Assembly (NCBI GenBank): GCA_017643685.1
Contig: JAEPMY010000010.1
Location: 1 to 49,644, forward strand
From: Sneathiella sp.
GTDB lineage: Bacteria; Pseudomonadota; Alphaproteobacteria; Sneathiellales; Sneathiellaceae
Length of the DNA stretch: 49,644 nucleotides
Direction of reading: 5' to 3'
The first letter of the stretch is position 1, and each line of letters starts with the position of its first letter. The notes below the pieces were generated by a model. The model saw only the letters and a program-made list of their open reading frames with translations. It searched no databases and was not told the origin of the DNA. Below, piece after piece: positions 47,833 to 49,644 of this stretch. A program made the position numbers and the translations under genes.

Positions 47833-49311
47833 TTACGCACATTTAGCATCAAGTTTCTGAAAAATTTCGGGAATTTTGGCTTCAATATCTTCGGCGATCA
47901 ATCCGCGCCCAAACAGATTTCCAGCCTCTCCATGCACCCAAACCGCACAGGAAACTGCCAAAAATGCAGAGGCCCCGGATAAAGACAGCCCTCCGATAAG
48001 ACCGGCGAGCGCGTCACCTGACCCCGCGGTTGCAAGCCATGGCGGCGCGTTGACATTCAGCACCGCATCACCTGATGGAGAGGCAATAACTGTGGTCGCC
48101 CCTTTCAATAAAGTGACCGCCCCCGACATTTTTGCGGCTTTTCTACATTTTTCCAGATGGCTTCCGGTCACATTAAACAGACGGGCAAATTCCGCCTCAT
48201 GGGGCGTCAGGATCACCTCACCGGATTTTTTATCTGCAATCGCCTCAAATAATGTTTCCGGATCATCCTGAAAAACGGTGAGCGCATCAGCATCCAAAAT
48301 AACAACGGCAGGTGTTTGTAGCGCCGCCAGCACATATTCACGCGTTCGCTCTGTTACGCCATTGGCCGGACCGATCAAAACAGCTCCAATACGTTTCGAC
48401 CGAAGCCAGTCTTCAAACTGACCAGCGTCATCCATTTTAGTGACCATCACCGCCTCAAGAGCGGTGCTATAAACCATCAACGCGGCGGGAGGACTGACAA
48501 CAGTCACCGCCCCTGCCCCGGCGCGCAGCCCTGCGCGGGCTGCAATCCGCGCCGCACCCGTTGAACTGACACCACCGCCGTTAATCGCCAGATGTCCGCG
48601 TGCGTATTTATGACCGGACATTTGCGGGGCTGCCATTTGATCCCACCAAAGCGACGGGTCATTTTTGAGAACACGGATATCCAGATCATCAAGAACATCT
48701 TCCGGGATACCGATATCTATAACGGACAGCTCCCCCACATATTCACGGGCGGGCAATAGATAGTGACCGATTTTCGCCCGAAAAAAGGTAACGGTTAAAT
48801 CAGAAACCACTGCACCTTGAGAGACTTCTCCGCTGGTGCCGTTGACGCCACTTGGTACATCAACGGCAATAATCGTTGCGCCTTCCTTTTTGGCTTTCCC
48901 CAGCAAAGTCGCAACTGGCTCTGGCAAGTCGCCGCGAAAACCAGCTCCAAAGACGGCATCTATAACAATTGCCTCTCCGTTATAGTCAGTAGCACCTGTA
49001 AGCGGCGCCACATCCCCTCGGTACACCCCATACATGGAAGCGGCATCGCCGGTTAGATCTTCTGGATCGCCAAAGACCAGAACCCGCACATCCCAACCCG
49101 CCTTGGACAGCAGGCGCGCCGCAACATAACCATCCCCGCCATTATTGCCGGGACCACATAAAATCAGCACGGACGCTTGTGAATAGCGTTTGAGGATTTG
49201 GTCAGTGATCCCGCGCCCTGCATTTTCCATCAATTTCAACCCCGCAATCCCCGCCTCCATGGCGGCGGCGTCTGCGGCATACATTTGTTGAGTGGAAAAT
49301 AACTCGTACAC
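47833..49311 (-). CDS. nnr: Bifunctional NAD(P)H-hydrate epimerase / ADP-dependent dehydratase
   Basis: Repairs hydrated NADH and NADPH. The N-terminal YjeF epimerase domain (about 1-205) has CGPGNNGGDGYVAARLL and VDVPSGVNGTSGEV. The C-terminal YjeF-C/NnrD kinase-like domain (about 220-492) has ALVIGPANG-like (AVLIGPANGVTE), LDADALTVF, ILTPHEAEFARLF and the nucleotide motif LATAGSGDALAGLIGGL. The start is GTG 49309-49311 with AAGGG upstream, 10 bp after the amidase stop, so the two are likely co-transcribed. Confidence 0.96.
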   Translation of the reverse strand: MYELFSTQQMYAADAAAMEAGIAGLKLMENAGRGITDQILKRYSQASVLILCGPGNNGGDGYVAARLLSKAGWDVRVLVFGDPEDLTGDAASMYGVYRGDVAPLTGATDYNGEAIVIDAVFGAGFRGDLPEPVATLLGKAKKEGATIIAVDVPSGVNGTSGEVSQGAVVSDLTVTFFRAKIGHYLLPAREYVGELSVIDIGIPEDVLDDLDIRVLKNDPSLWWDQMAAPQMSGHKYARGHLAINGGGVSSTGAARIAARAGLRAGAGAVTVVSPPAALMVYSTALEAVMVTKMDDAGQFEDWLRSKRIGAVLIGPANGVTERTREYVLAALQTPAVVILDADALTVFQDDPETLFEAIADKKSGEVILTPHEAEFARLFNVTGSHLEKCRKAAKMSGAVTLLKGATTVIASPSGDAVLNVNAPPWLATAGSGDALAGLIGGLSLSGASAFLAVSCAVWVHGEAGNLFGRGLIAEDIEAKIPEIFQKLDAKCA

Positions 49312-49321
49312 GGGAACACCC

Positions 49322-49644
49322 TTATTTAAGTAGGTTAGACAAATCCGGGCGTTTACCCGTTACGGGGGACAATTTCTCAAATGCCGCCGCGGCCCGCAGA
49401 ACCAACTGATCCTGATGCATCGGCCCGACGATCTGCAACCCAATTGGCAAACCTTCTGAAGAAAGCCCGCAAGGCACAGAACAAGCTGGTTGTTGCGTTA
49501 AATTAAATGGATAGGAATAAGGCGTCCAATCCACCCAGTTTCCGTCTACTGGCATAACTGGGTCATGTTCTGGCGCCATTGTTCCCGCCTTAAACGCCGT
49601 CACCGCAAGGGCGGGCGTCAGCAGCAAATGATACTTTTCGTGGA
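49322..49644 (-). CDS. Amidase (C-terminal part; 5' end beyond window)
   Basis: About 107 codons of the end of an amidase-signature enzyme, reading HEKYHLLLTPALAVTAF, then PFNLTQQPACSVPCGLSS, GLPIGLQIVGPMHQDQ and ending near LLK. These are the usual C-terminal blocks of the GatA/AtzF-type family. The Ser-cisSer-Lys catalytic region lies outside the window, so substrate cannot be judged. It is followed after 10 bp by nnr. Confidence 0.9.
   Translation of the reverse strand, partial: HEKYHLLLTPALAVTAFKAGTMAPEHDPVMPVDGNWVDWTPYSYPFNLTQQPACSVPCGLSSEGLPIGLQIVGPMHQDQLVLRAAAAFEKLSPVTGKRPDLSNLLK

Overview
The window is about 49.6 kb of an alphaproteobacterial chromosome of roughly 50% GC. Every convincing gene (about 45 proteins and three tRNAs) lies on the minus strand, so transcription runs from high to low coordinates. 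Gene content and order (rpsB-tsf-pyrH-frr-uppS-cdsA-dxr-rseP-bamA-ompH; nuoA to nuoN followed by birA, coaX, RNase J and methylmalonyl-CoA epimerase; tig-clpP-clpX-lon-HU), short ProRS without an editing insert, a DUF1467 protein and tRNAs with encoded CCA all fit Alphaproteobacteria, most likely a marine Rhodospirillales/Kiloniellales/Sneathiellales-like lineage. The genus cannot be fixed from the sequence alone.

Layout from high to low coordinates, in the direction of transcription. 49.6-47.5 kb: end of an amidase gene, the bifunctional NAD(P)H-hydrate repair enzyme, and a 76-codon conserved small gene with two terminators. 47.25-40.4 kb: tRNA-Leu, trigger factor, ClpP, ClpX, Lon and HU, a protein quality-control cluster. 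40.3-39.4 kb: tRNA-Val and tRNA-Asp in a gene-poor, AT-rich stretch with inverted repeats. 39.2-25.0 kb: a complete 14-gene NADH dehydrogenase (complex I) operon, nuoA to nuoN, running into birA and coaX. 23.4-17.5 kb: a pair of tandem paralogous unknown genes, RNase J, Mce, DUF1467, an SGNH-type acyltransferase and a secreted unknown protein. 17.4-14.2 kb: ProRS and the LolC/E-LolD lipoprotein exporter.

13.97-10.27 kb: a 35-codon single-membrane-span protein gene sits just upstream of dnaE. Its promoter is near-consensus (TTGACA, 17 bp, CATTAT), and the spacer holds an exact alphaproteobacterial LexA box, GAAC-N7-GAAC. This matches the layout of SOS-induced membrane peptides that block division, such as Caulobacter SidA, and is the most interesting signal in the window; it is easily missed because the ORF is so short.

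10.07 kb to 1: translation and envelope biogenesis. rpsB and tsf are separated by an intrinsic terminator-like hairpin, tsf ends at a strong terminator, and then pyrH, frr, uppS, cdsA, dxr, rseP, bamA and ompH/skp follow tightly spaced, the last one cut by the window edge. The genes of this block supply ribosomal components, UMP, isoprenoid and phospholipid precursors and the outer-membrane protein assembly machinery.
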